Source: Hyphomicrobium sp. (lineage in GTDB: Bacteria; Pseudomonadota; Alphaproteobacteria; Rhizobiales; Hyphomicrobiaceae). From it: DNA of 64,000 bases. A model generated the notes under the pieces. The model searched no databases. It was given only the letters and a program-made list of their open reading frames with translations, and had not been told where the DNA came from. Made by a program: the position numbers and the translations under genes. Numbering within the stretch: the stretch's first letter is position 1; each line of letters begins with the position of its first letter. The stretch covers positions 463,643 through 527,642 of the forward strand of contig JAFWGI010000012.1 in NCBI GenBank assembly GCA_017512425.1, read 5' to 3'. This document shows positions 9,196 to 17,046 of the stretch, in pieces.

Positions 9196-11103
9196 ATGAC
9201 CGACGTATCGCTAACCGCAGGCGCTGGCCAAGCCCGCGCTCCCGCCGCGCTTAAACCGGGCGTCCTGGCGCTGACGATCGGCGCAATCGGCGTGGTCTAC
9301 GGCGACATCGGGACGAGCCCGCTGTACGCATTGAAAGAGTCGCTCAACGCCGCGCGCGAAGGCGGCGAGACAACGGCTGTCATGGTCACGGGCGTCATCT
9401 CATTGATGCTTTGGGCGCTGATCATCATCGTCACGATCAAGTACGTTCTCGTGATGCTGCGCGCCGACAACGAAGGCGAGGGCGGTACGTTAAGCCTCAT
9501 GGCGCTCGCCGAGCGTGCGCTTGGAAACGCCACCTGGTTCATTCCGCTGCTTGGCATGGCAGGTGCGTCGCTGTTCTACGGCGACGCAATGATCACACCT
9601 GCAATCTCAATTCTATCGGCGGTCGAAGGTCTCGAACTGATCACGCCGGCGTTGACGCCGTACGTTCTGCCGATCAGCCTCGCGATCATCGTCGCGCTGT
9701 TTTGCGTGCAGAGCCGGGGAACGGCGCGCGTGGCAAAATGGTGCGGTCCGATCATCGTCGTCTGGTTCGTAGCGCTCGCACTCGGCGGCCTGCCGCACAT
9801 CGCGGCATCGCCGGACATCATCGCAGCATTCAATCCGATGCTCGGTGCCGAATTCCTGCTGACGCACGGTCTGGCCGGCATGGTCGCATTAGGTGCCGTT
9901 TTTCTGACCGTGACGGGTGCCGAAGCACTTTATGCCGACCTCGGACATTTCGGCCGCAAGCCAATTCAATCGGCGTGGCTCTATTTCGTGTTTCCCGCTC
10001 TGGCGTTGAATTATCTCGGCCAAGGCGCGCTTTTGCTGACAAATCCCGCGGCTGTCGAAAGTCCGTTTTACCGGCTTTACCCGGAATGGGCGCTGATCCC
10101 GATGGTTGTCTTGGCGACTCTCGCGACGATTATCGCGAGCCAGGCCGTGATCACGGGCGCCTATTCGATCACGCAGCAAGCGATCCAGCTCGGCCTGCTC
10201 CCGCGCCTGGATATCCGCCGCACGTCGGAAACCGAGAAGGGCCAGATCTACATGCCGGCCGTCAACTGGGTGCTGATGATCGCGGTGCTGTTCCTTGCAG
10301 CGTCGTTCCGTAATTCGAGCGCGCTCGCGTCGGCCTACGGTATCGCCGTGACCGGCACGATGGTCGTCACCGTATGCCTCGCAACGGTTGTCGCCCATGC
10401 CTATTGGCGTTGGCCGGTTTGGAAGACGGCGCTCGTCATGGGTCCGTTCTTCGTCATCGATACGATCTTCCTCGGCGCCAATGCGCTGAAGATCATGGCG
10501 GGCGGCTGGCTGCCGTTGCTGGTCGGCGGCGGATTGCTGGCGCTGATGCTGACATGGCGTCGCGGCGTCGCGCTGCTTAAGCACAAAATGCGCCGTGACG
10601 AACTCGACGTGACGGAGGTCTGGCCAAAGCTCGACAAGAAGATCAAGGATCGCGTACCCGGCACGGCGGTGTTTCTGACTGCACAGCCTGACACGATACC
10701 GATCGCATTGATGCACAACTTGAAGCACAACAAGGTGCTGCATGCGCGGAACCTCATCGTCAGTATCGAATCCGCCGACACGCCGCGCGTCGCAGAGAGC
10801 GAGCGCAGCACCGCGCAGCGGATTGCGGACGATCTCACCGTCGTCCGCCTGCGCTTCGGATATATGGAAGAGCCGGACGTTCCGCGCGCATTGATGAATC
10901 GTCAGCCAGCGCTCGATCTGAATCCGCTGGAAACCTCATATTATTTGTCGCGCCGGACGTTGCGTCCGGCGACGCGGTCAGAACTTTCGCCGTGGCAAGT
11001 ACGCGTCTTTATTTTCCTCTCGCGTCACGCGAGCGATGCGTCGCGCTATTTCCGCATCCCAACCGACCGCGCCGTCGAGATCGGCACGCAAGTGACGATT
11101 TGA
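9196..11103 (+). CDS. kup: Kup-type K+ uptake transporter
   Basis: The 635-residue protein is a typical Kup/HAK/KT potassium-proton symporter. The signature GVVYGDIGTSPLYALKES lies near the N-terminus. About twelve hydrophobic segments follow, including FYGDAMITPAISILSAVEGL and FVFPALALNYLGQGALLL, and a cytoplasmic C-terminal region of about 150 residues ends the protein. The ATG at 9196 is preceded by GAGG. It is monocistronic, divergent from a KdpDE-like pair and followed by a strong terminator. The neighbourhood suggests that this two-component system may regulate kup rather than kdpFABC. Length and motifs are normal. Confidence 0.95.
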   Translation: MTDVSLTAGAGQARAPAALKPGVLALTIGAIGVVYGDIGTSPLYALKESLNAAREGGETTAVMVTGVISLMLWALIIIVTIKYVLVMLRADNEGEGGTLSLMALAERALGNATWFIPLLGMAGASLFYGDAMITPAISILSAVEGLELITPALTPYVLPISLAIIVALFCVQSRGTARVAKWCGPIIVVWFVALALGGLPHIAASPDIIAAFNPMLGAEFLLTHGLAGMVALGAVFLTVTGAEALYADLGHFGRKPIQSAWLYFVFPALALNYLGQGALLLTNPAAVESPFYRLYPEWALIPMVVLATLATIIASQAVITGAYSITQQAIQLGLLPRLDIRRTSETEKGQIYMPAVNWVLMIAVLFLAASFRNSSALASAYGIAVTGTMVVTVCLATVVAHAYWRWPVWKTALVMGPFFVIDTIFLGANALKIMAGGWLPLLVGGGLLALMLTWRRGVALLKHKMRRDELDVTEVWPKLDKKIKDRVPGTAVFLTAQPDTIPIALMHNLKHNKVLHARNLIVSIESADTPRVAESERSTAQRIADDLTVVRLRFGYMEEPDVPRALMNRQPALDLNPLETSYYLSRRTLRPATRSELSPWQVRVFIFLSRHASDASRYFRIPTDRAVEIGTQVTI

Positions 11104-11264
11104 CGTCCGGCAGAATAGAACGCCGCGGTTCTAGAAAAAGGCTGGATCGAAAACGATCGCCGGCCGCGACCTGTCACAAATCGAGGCTCCATGACTCTTA
11201 GTTCAAGAAGTCATCAGCATCGGCTCGTTGCATACGGCTGCCATGACGCGACATTGCAGTAGGC

Positions 11265-11299
11265 AAACACCCCTTCCTCGCGGAAGGGGTGTTTTCATT
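11265..11299. terminator. Bidirectional terminator between kup and the opposing surface-protein gene
   Basis: A perfect 13-bp stem (AAACACCCCTTCC / GGAAGGGGTGTTT, loop TCGC) is followed by T-rich sequence on the plus strand and by TTTG on the minus strand. It sits between two convergent genes and can end both transcripts. Confidence 0.85.
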
Positions 11300-11317
11300 T
11301 TGGCCTAGCCCGTCCGA

Positions 11318-14300
11318 TCAGCGCGGCACCTGATTGAAGTTCGGCTTGAAGGCCGGCGCCTTGATCACAGGGTTGAACTTCGGCTGCATATTGATCTGCG
11401 GCTTGAAGATCGGCTTGTTGATTTGCGGCGTGCGCACCTGGGGCGGTATGTTCAGCTTCGGCGGCACGGTGATCTTCGGCGGTCTGATCCGGCAGTTCGG
11501 CGGCCGTCCGACCATCCCCGGAGGGCAGAGTTTGGGCCCGATGTCGACGCATTTCGGATATACGCCGCGCGTACCAGCGGGGCATTTCCTCGGCGGGTCG
11601 ACGACGATGCGTTTGCAGTTCGGCGGCGAACCCGCGAAGCCTTTCGGGCAGTCCTTTTCTGCAATGATGCAGCGTTGACCGTTCCACGAGCCGCCGCGTT
11701 TGCGGCAGTCGATGACAGGGCTGCCGTCGATGCCGTCGTCGCCGCTATCGCGCACGCAGACGCCATTCTTGTTGCGGTCGAAGCCGTCGTTGCACACGCA
11801 GCGCCCGCTGCCGGTTCTGAATTCATTCGGACCCGGCACGCAGCCTTCCGGCTCGCGCTCTAGTGTGACGCAGCGGCCGTCGTCATTGCGATCAAAACCA
11901 TCGTCGCAGATGCAGCGGCCGGCCGAAGTCTTGATTTCGTTCGGGCCCGGCTTGCAGCCGCGCGGCGGGTCTGGACGTTCGACGCAGCGGCCGTCACGGC
12001 GGTCATAGCCGTCGCGGCAGACGCAGTCGCCGTCCTTGGTCTTGAACTCGTTGCGGCCTGGCACGCACGACGGCTCTTCCGGTTGGTCATCGAGGCACGA
12101 CAACTGCGTGCGGTTCCAGGATGTGCCTTGCGGGCACGGGCAACGCCCCGAACGCGGCACCGGATTGCCATCCGGGCAGAGTTTCGGCGGTACTGGCGTC
12201 GTGATGGTCTTCTCGCAGCGGGGCGACGGAACGGTGGCCGTCGCCGACGCGCTATCGTCGCTGCCGTCGCCGTTGCCCTTCGATCCAACTGGTGGCATCG
12301 TCATCGTTGCCGTATTGGCGAGTTCGCACACGCCCGCCGCCGGAACCTTGCCGTTGACCTTCAACGTCACGCTATGGCCCTTGGCAAGTTCGACAATCGG
12401 CGTTTCGCATTTATAGTTTGCACCGCCGCCGTTGCACGCGAAGTCGCCGCCGAAGGTCACGCTTTGAGGTGCCAAGCCGAACTTCTCGTCGAGCTTGACC
12501 GGACCCTTGTACGGATCGGGTCCCATGTTCGTGACGGTCACGTCATAACCGCACGTGTATTGGTCGCCGGAGGACTGGCAATCGCCGTTGGCGACCTTCT
12601 CGACCTTCAGGTTGGTCGGATCGCACATCACGAACGTGATGCCGGTGATCGGATCTTCCCAGAAGAGACCGAACGTCGACGCAATCGCGTTATCTTCGTC
12701 GTCACCCGCCTGCAGGTTGGGGGCAGCCCCGCCAGCCGGCACGGTGATCTTCGCGGTGTTTGGCACCTTGCACATCGTCGCTTCCGACGCCGCAACCGGG
12801 ATCGAAACCGTCACATTGAACGCCGTCTTGCCGCCGGGCGCAATGTTGACGGCCGCACCGGTATCGCAAGTGTAATCGGGCGGGCCGCCTGCGCACGCCC
12901 ACGGCGCCGTCGCGTTGATCAGCGTTGCACCCGCCGGCACCGTGTCCTTGATCTTGAGCGGCGCATTGTAGGCGATCGCATCCATGTTGGTGACGGCGAT
13001 CTCATACTTGCAGTGCAGATCGTCGCCGACCTTGTCGCACAGCCCGCCGTTGAGCGCCGACTTCTCGAGTTTGATGTTGGCTTCCGGCACTGGGACGTGC
13101 ACCCAGACGCAGCTCGGATTGCCGGCACCTGCGCCGCCGCCACCGAGGCCAGGAAGCACCGGGCCGAGCGGCAGCAGCGCCGGATCGAGCGCGCCGAAGC
13201 AGTTCTTCGCCCAATAGCCGCCCGGTGCCGGCATCGTCACATCGACCCAATGGATGTGCTCTTCGCCCGGCATCAGCGACAGCGATGTCACGCATGTGAA
13301 CGGCAGCTGATTGGTATTGCCGGCCGAGCACGCGATCGGCGGGTTGACCGCAGTGACGGGTGCGTTCGTGACAGCGCCGCCGACGAACATCGCGTCGGCC
13401 AGCAGCACGTCGCCGTTGTACGGCATCGTGCCGGCGTTGGCGATTTTCAAGCCGAACTTGCAGGTGTTGCCCGGCAGGCAGAAGCCTGGGCCGATCTTTT
13501 CGACGACGATATCGGTGCCGCCTTCGGCGCAGGCTTTCGAATAGCCGTCGGGGTGCTTGAGGTATGCGCAGTTGCGGAACCCGAGATTGCCGGTAAGCGC
13601 CAGATCATGCGTATCGATGAAGACATCGACGCCGATGGCTTCGCCCGGCAGCAAGATCGCAGCCGGCATCGTGCACCAGAAGTCGGGCGTCGGCGTTGGC
13701 GAGCAGATAATGCCCGGCACCAGCGGCATAGCGGCCACGATCGGCACGACCATACCGGCGCCCGGGCCAAACATCGTCTTCGTGACGTCGGTGATTTTGA
13801 CGTCCTGCGCGATGATCTTGCCGGTCAGATTGTGCACCGAGATCGTGCAGCGGATTTTGCCGCCGATCGCACCCGGATGGCAAACTTTGTCAAGCGTCAG
13901 TCCCGGCTCGTCGACCGGCGGCAGCATCGGTGGAATGTATTCGGCGTCCGCGACCTGCGGCGAGCACGGCGCGTAGATCGCCACGTCACCGATATGACCG
14001 AACGCCTGCGCGTCTTCATGGCGCGCATCGTAATCGGTGAACCACGATTCAGCGGCCGGCGCATTCGCCGGGCGCAGCCGCGATTTGTAGTTGCCCTGCA
14101 GACCGCTGACGATGCGCGCGCCGCCACTTGCGATCTTCGTCTTGTCGTCGCCGTCGCGCAGATGCTCGCCGGTCGTCCATAGCGTCTGACGGCAGGCGCC
14201 GTAATTGATGTTACCGAATTTGTCGTAGCCATAGTTCAGCGCAACGCCGCCTTGCGTCGCGCGATAGTCTGTTTTGAGACCGATCGCATACTCATCGGGT

Positions 14301-15418
14301 GCCGCAAGCCAGCGGCCTTCCTTCTCGCTATAGGCATAGCGCAGGACGCTCGATTGCTGCGGTGTCGCAAACTTCTCATAGTCGTACGCGCCGGAGATCG
14401 CGCCGCGTTGCGACAGGATCATAATGCCGGCGCCATCGAACAGAATGTCGGTGATGTCGGACGATGCCGTCGTGCCGTTCGGTTCGAGTTCGATGCGTGC
14501 GTCGTCGCCGAAAGCGCCGTCGGCCGCAATCGAGACCGACCAGATCGACGGCCCTTCCGCGATTGCGTAGTAGAGGCGGCTTTTCGAAACCGCCAACCCA
14601 AAGACGCGGCGGCGCGCGTCGGCATAGCCCCACGTCGCCGGGTCTTCCGAATTGAACGATGCGGCTGCGATGTCCATGCGCCGCGAGCGCTCATAGGGCA
14701 GGGCTTCAAGACCCTGCGCCGTGCGGCCGTCTTCGCCGTGATCGAAAACGCCAAGGTCTTCGCCTTTCAGCGATAGGCGGTGGATCAATCCGGTTTCGAG
14801 ATCGGAGACGAACAGCTGCCGCGATACGGGATCGAACGTGATGTTGCCGAGCGCGGGGCCTGCGTTGTCCTTGTCGCCCGCCTTCAGAATAGCGAACAGC
14901 GCGACCTTGCCCGTCGCGCCATCGAATTTGTAAATCGCGCCCGGATTGTTTTCCGGGCCGAACTGTCCGGCCATCCATTTGGCACCGGCGTCACCCGTGA
15001 CGAGGCGCTCGCCCTTCTGATCGACGATCTGCAAGCCGAACATCGACGTTGCGGTCAGGTACGCATTTGGTGGCGTCGCGTCGTCCAGCGTCACGCCGAA
15101 CACCTGACCGGTTTCGGCCGCTTTGATTTTGAGCTTGGAGACAACGTCGGACACCTGTCCGCGCGGCGCGGTGCCGAGCACCGACAAATCGAAGATTTGC
15201 GCCGACGCGCCGTCGAGATCGATGAAGGTTTTATCGAGCGGATGGACGTCGGCGGGAACGTCGGCTGCTGTTTTTGAACCGGAGAACCCGGTAACGACAG
15301 CATCACCTTTCGCAATAACGGCCTGCTGCGCAGCGGCGCTGCGGCTATCGAACGACACACCGATAAGCACAGCTAGGGTGCTGATCAGGGCCAAGCCAAC
15401 TCTAAGCCGGTTTCGCAT
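11318..15418 (-). CDS. Large secreted surface protein: propeller-like region, four DUF11-like modules, Cys-rich repeats
   Basis: The 1366-residue protein starts with a signal peptide (MRNRLRVGLALISTLAVLIG to AAAQQ). Residues about 40-490 look like a beta-propeller-type region (GNITFDPVSRQLFVSDLETGLIHRL). Four DUF11-like beta-sandwich modules follow at about 507-615, 637-740, 781-895 and 936-1050, each opening with a strand such as IKLEKSA or LKVEKVA and containing paired Cys. Residues about 1068-1300 are Cys-rich, with three near-identical copies of C-x-PGxNE-x4-T-x2-G-x-C-x-C-x-DG-x-DR. The tail is Pro/Asn/Lys/Gln-rich. The ATG at 15418 is preferred because codon use becomes gene-like from there. 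An alternative ATG at 15481 has a better Shine-Dalgarno (GGAG). I infer an extracellular adhesin-like or matrix protein. A promoter-like motif shared with the divergent ECF sigma operon lies upstream. Confidence 0.8.
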   Translation of the reverse strand: MRNRLRVGLALISTLAVLIGVSFDSRSAAAQQAVIAKGDAVVTGFSGSKTAADVPADVHPLDKTFIDLDGASAQIFDLSVLGTAPRGQVSDVVSKLKIKAAETGQVFGVTLDDATPPNAYLTATSMFGLQIVDQKGERLVTGDAGAKWMAGQFGPENNPGAIYKFDGATGKVALFAILKAGDKDNAGPALGNITFDPVSRQLFVSDLETGLIHRLSLKGEDLGVFDHGEDGRTAQGLEALPYERSRRMDIAAASFNSEDPATWGYADARRRVFGLAVSKSRLYYAIAEGPSIWSVSIAADGAFGDDARIELEPNGTTASSDITDILFDGAGIMILSQRGAISGAYDYEKFATPQQSSVLRYAYSEKEGRWLAAPDEYAIGLKTDYRATQGGVALNYGYDKFGNINYGACRQTLWTTGEHLRDGDDKTKIASGGARIVSGLQGNYKSRLRPANAPAAESWFTDYDARHEDAQAFGHIGDVAIYAPCSPQVADAEYIPPMLPPVDEPGLTLDKVCHPGAIGGKIRCTISVHNLTGKIIAQDVKITDVTKTMFGPGAGMVVPIVAAMPLVPGIICSPTPTPDFWCTMPAAILLPGEAIGVDVFIDTHDLALTGNLGFRNCAYLKHPDGYSKACAEGGTDIVVEKIGPGFCLPGNTCKFGLKIANAGTMPYNGDVLLADAMFVGGAVTNAPVTAVNPPIACSAGNTNQLPFTCVTSLSLMPGEEHIHWVDVTMPAPGGYWAKNCFGALDPALLPLGPVLPGLGGGGAGAGNPSCVWVHVPVPEANIKLEKSALNGGLCDKVGDDLHCKYEIAVTNMDAIAYNAPLKIKDTVPAGATLINATAPWACAGGPPDYTCDTGAAVNIAPGGKTAFNVTVSIPVAASEATMCKVPNTAKITVPAGGAAPNLQAGDDEDNAIASTFGLFWEDPITGITFVMCDPTNLKVEKVANGDCQSSGDQYTCGYDVTVTNMGPDPYKGPVKLDEKFGLAPQSVTFGGDFACNGGGANYKCETPIVELAKGHSVTLKVNGKVPAAGVCELANTATMTMPPVGSKGNGDGSDDSASATATVPSPRCEKTITTPVPPKLCPDGNPVPRSGRCPCPQGTSWNRTQLSCLDDQPEEPSCVPGRNEFKTKDGDCVCRDGYDRRDGRCVERPDPPRGCKPGPNEIKTSAGRCICDDGFDRNDDGRCVTLEREPEGCVPGPNEFRTGSGRCVCNDGFDRNKNGVCVRDSGDDGIDGSPVIDCRKRGGSWNGQRCIIAEKDCPKGFAGSPPNCKRIVVDPPRKCPAGTRGVYPKCVDIGPKLCPPGMVGRPPNCRIRPPKITVPPKLNIPPQVRTPQINKPIFKPQINMQPKFNPVIKAPAFKPNFNQVPR

Positions 15419-15540
15419 GCCCCCGCATCCCGTTGTGCACTGCGTCACATATCTGTTGCTCGTAACCATATCATTCCACATCGCCGTTCTCCATTGCCTC
15501 TCGGCCGTCGTCACCGGCAAAACTGCCGCTCGAGGCATCG

Positions 15541-15566
15541 GTCGCTGTGGCGCCGTCAAAGGTTCA
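15541..15566 (-). promoter_or_regulatory. Candidate ECF-type promoter for the surface-protein gene
   Basis: Read on the minus strand, TGAACC (15566-15561) is followed by exactly 16 bases and then CGAC (15544-15541). The first three spacer bases are TTT. The plus-strand site at 15720-15745 has the same nine-base TGAACCTTT and the same spacing. The site lies about 120 bases upstream of the chosen start codon. Recognition by the neighbouring ECF factor is inference. Confidence 0.55.
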
Positions 15567-15719
15567 AGCGCCACAGACGGCAAGTGTAATCCGCGTCCGA
15601 GGGTGGGGGGATAATTCCGGGCAAAATGAATTTGGTTCAGCAACGGCTCTGGTTCGTACCGGCGTTCTCTGGCAAGTTTTCCGTGCAGACTGCCGTTAGC
15701 CCGCCTTTAACTTTGCTCA

Positions 15720-15745
15720 TGAACCTTTTCGGCAACCGCCGCGAC
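15720..15745 (+). promoter_or_regulatory. Candidate ECF-type promoter for the sigma factor operon
   Basis: TGAACC (15720-15725), a 16-base spacer beginning TTTT, and CGAC (15742-15745) form a -35/-10 pair of the ECF type. A start of transcription near 15752 would leave a leader of about 16 bases before the sigma factor ATG at 15768. ECF factors commonly drive their own operon. The matching divergent site supports the call. Confidence 0.6.
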
Positions 15746-15767
15746 GAAAGCCCAAGAGTGCAGACCT

Positions 15768-16334
15768 ATGGATGCCGCGTTAGACGACCGAGCGCTGATC
15801 AAAGCCATCGCCGGCGGCGACGCCAAAGCCCTGGAACGCCTGTTCACTCGCAACCAGACGCGCGTGTTCCGCTACCTGACGCGGGTCGTGCGCAACGAGG
15901 CGATCGCGGAGGAGCTCTTGAACGAAGTTTTTCTTGGGGTGTGGCAGAGCGCCGGTCGATACGAAGGCCGCTCCGAGCCGTCAACCTGGCTGATATCGAT
16001 CGCGCACAATAAGGCGGTCAGCGCGCTTCGGAAAAAGCGCGAACAATCCGGTTATGACGATGACGCGGCGGCCGAAATCGAAGACGACGCCGACACGCCG
16101 GAAGTCACGTCGCAGAAAATCGACAAGGCGGCGCAGATGCGCGCCGCGATGAAGGGCCTCTCGACGGAGCACCGCGAGATCCTCGATCTCGTCTACTACC
16201 AGGAGCAGTCCGTCTCCGAGGTCGCAGAAATTCTCGGCATCCCCGAGGCAACAGTCAAAACCCGCATGTTCTATGCGCGCAAGAAGCTGTCCGAATTGCT
16301 TCAAGCCCGCGGCATTGACAGAGGGTGGCCCTAA
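15768..16334 (+). CDS. ECF-type RNA polymerase sigma factor
   Basis: The 188-residue protein has only sigma regions 2 and 4. Region 2 spans about residues 15-90, with YLTRVVRNEAIAEELLNEVFLGVW and the promoter-melting helix RSEPSTWLISIAHNKAVSALRKK. Region 4 spans about 125-180, with LSTEHREILDLVYYQEQSVSEVAEILGIPEATVKTRMFYARKKLSELL, a clear helix-turn-helix. An acidic linker joins them. The stop overlaps the start of the next gene (TAATG), which encodes the anti-sigma factor, as expected for a sigma/anti-sigma pair. It probably activates its own operon and the divergent surface-protein gene through the two matching sites upstream. Confidence 0.93.
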   Translation: MDAALDDRALIKAIAGGDAKALERLFTRNQTRVFRYLTRVVRNEAIAEELLNEVFLGVWQSAGRYEGRSEPSTWLISIAHNKAVSALRKKREQSGYDDDAAAEIEDDADTPEVTSQKIDKAAQMRAAMKGLSTEHREILDLVYYQEQSVSEVAEILGIPEATVKTRMFYARKKLSELLQARGIDRGWP

Positions 16335-17038
16335 TGACGAGCAAACCGATGAACTCCGAATCCGAAATCCTGTCCGAGGCCGATGAAATCGCGGCACTGC
16401 TGCCGTGGTACGTCTCGGGCAAGATCAGCGATGCCGACCGGGCGCGCGTCGATGCGTACGCCAAGCTGCATCCCGAAGTGCTGGATCACATCGCACTCGC
16501 GCGCGACGAAGCCGACGTCGTCTTCTCCGACAATTCCGCCATTCATGTTCCTCGCGAAGCGCTTCTGCGGTTGCAGAAAAGCGTGGCGTCGTCGCCAACG
16601 GCGGTATTGCACGGCATGAAGGCGTCGCTCATCGATCGTATCGGTGTCTGGCTGAGCGAACTGACGCCCCGCCAGCTTGCCTACGCGGGGACTGCGGCGG
16701 CGCTCGCCATCGCAGTTCAGGCCGCATCCATCGGATCGCTGCTTTCGAACCAGCCTGGTTCGACGGGATATGAGACCGCAAGCGGCCCCGGTAGCGCACT
16801 TGGCCAGGGTACATTTGCGCTCGTCGCCTTCCAACCCGCCGCGCCGCAGAGCACCCTGACCGCGTTCCTGGCCGACAACACATTCGTGATCGTCGATGGC
16901 CCTAAGACCGGCGGCATTTATCGCGTGCGTCTTTCAAATTCGCAGATGAACGACACCGATCGCGATGCGGCAATCGCAAAGCTCAAAGCGCGCAGCGACC
17001 TCGTCGCGTTTGTTTCCGCGTCCGGCGCGGCTCCATGA
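16334..17038 (+). CDS. Membrane-bound anti-sigma factor
   Basis: The 234-residue protein begins with an anti-sigma-type helical domain (EIAALLPWYVSGKISDADRARVDAYAKLHPEV). One membrane segment follows at about residues 115-140 (LAYAGTAAALAIAVQAASIGSLL), and then a periplasmic domain rich in short beta strands (FVIVDGPKTGGIYRVRLS). The ATG overlaps the sigma factor stop by one base. The usual zinc-binding H-x3-C-x2-C of ZAS anti-sigma factors is missing: the corresponding stretch reads HPEVLDH without Cys. It should hold the ECF factor at the membrane until an envelope signal releases it. The next gene is a protease, nine bases downstream. Confidence 0.82.
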   Translation: MTSKPMNSESEILSEADEIAALLPWYVSGKISDADRARVDAYAKLHPEVLDHIALARDEADVVFSDNSAIHVPREALLRLQKSVASSPTAVLHGMKASLIDRIGVWLSELTPRQLAYAGTAAALAIAVQAASIGSLLSNQPGSTGYETASGPGSALGQGTFALVAFQPAAPQSTLTAFLADNTFVIVDGPKTGGIYRVRLSNSQMNDTDRDAAIAKLKARSDLVAFVSASGAAP

Positions 17039-17046
17039 GGTGATGC

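Larger units (their letters stand above)
15419..15767. other. Divergent intergenic region with two matching promoter-like sites
   Basis: These 349 bases lie between the leftward surface-protein gene and the rightward ECF operon. They contain no convincing gene. Their notable content is a pair of TGAACC-N16-CGAC sites on opposite strands, described separately. The rest is unremarkable, apart from an A/T-rich patch near 15610-15640. Confidence 0.6.

Noticed and set aside
12083..14182. Long plus-strand frame inside the surface-protein gene
   Set aside because: It is antisense to a gene with clear domains, signal peptide and Cys repeats; the composition is Arg/Asp/His-rich and shows no recognisable motif.
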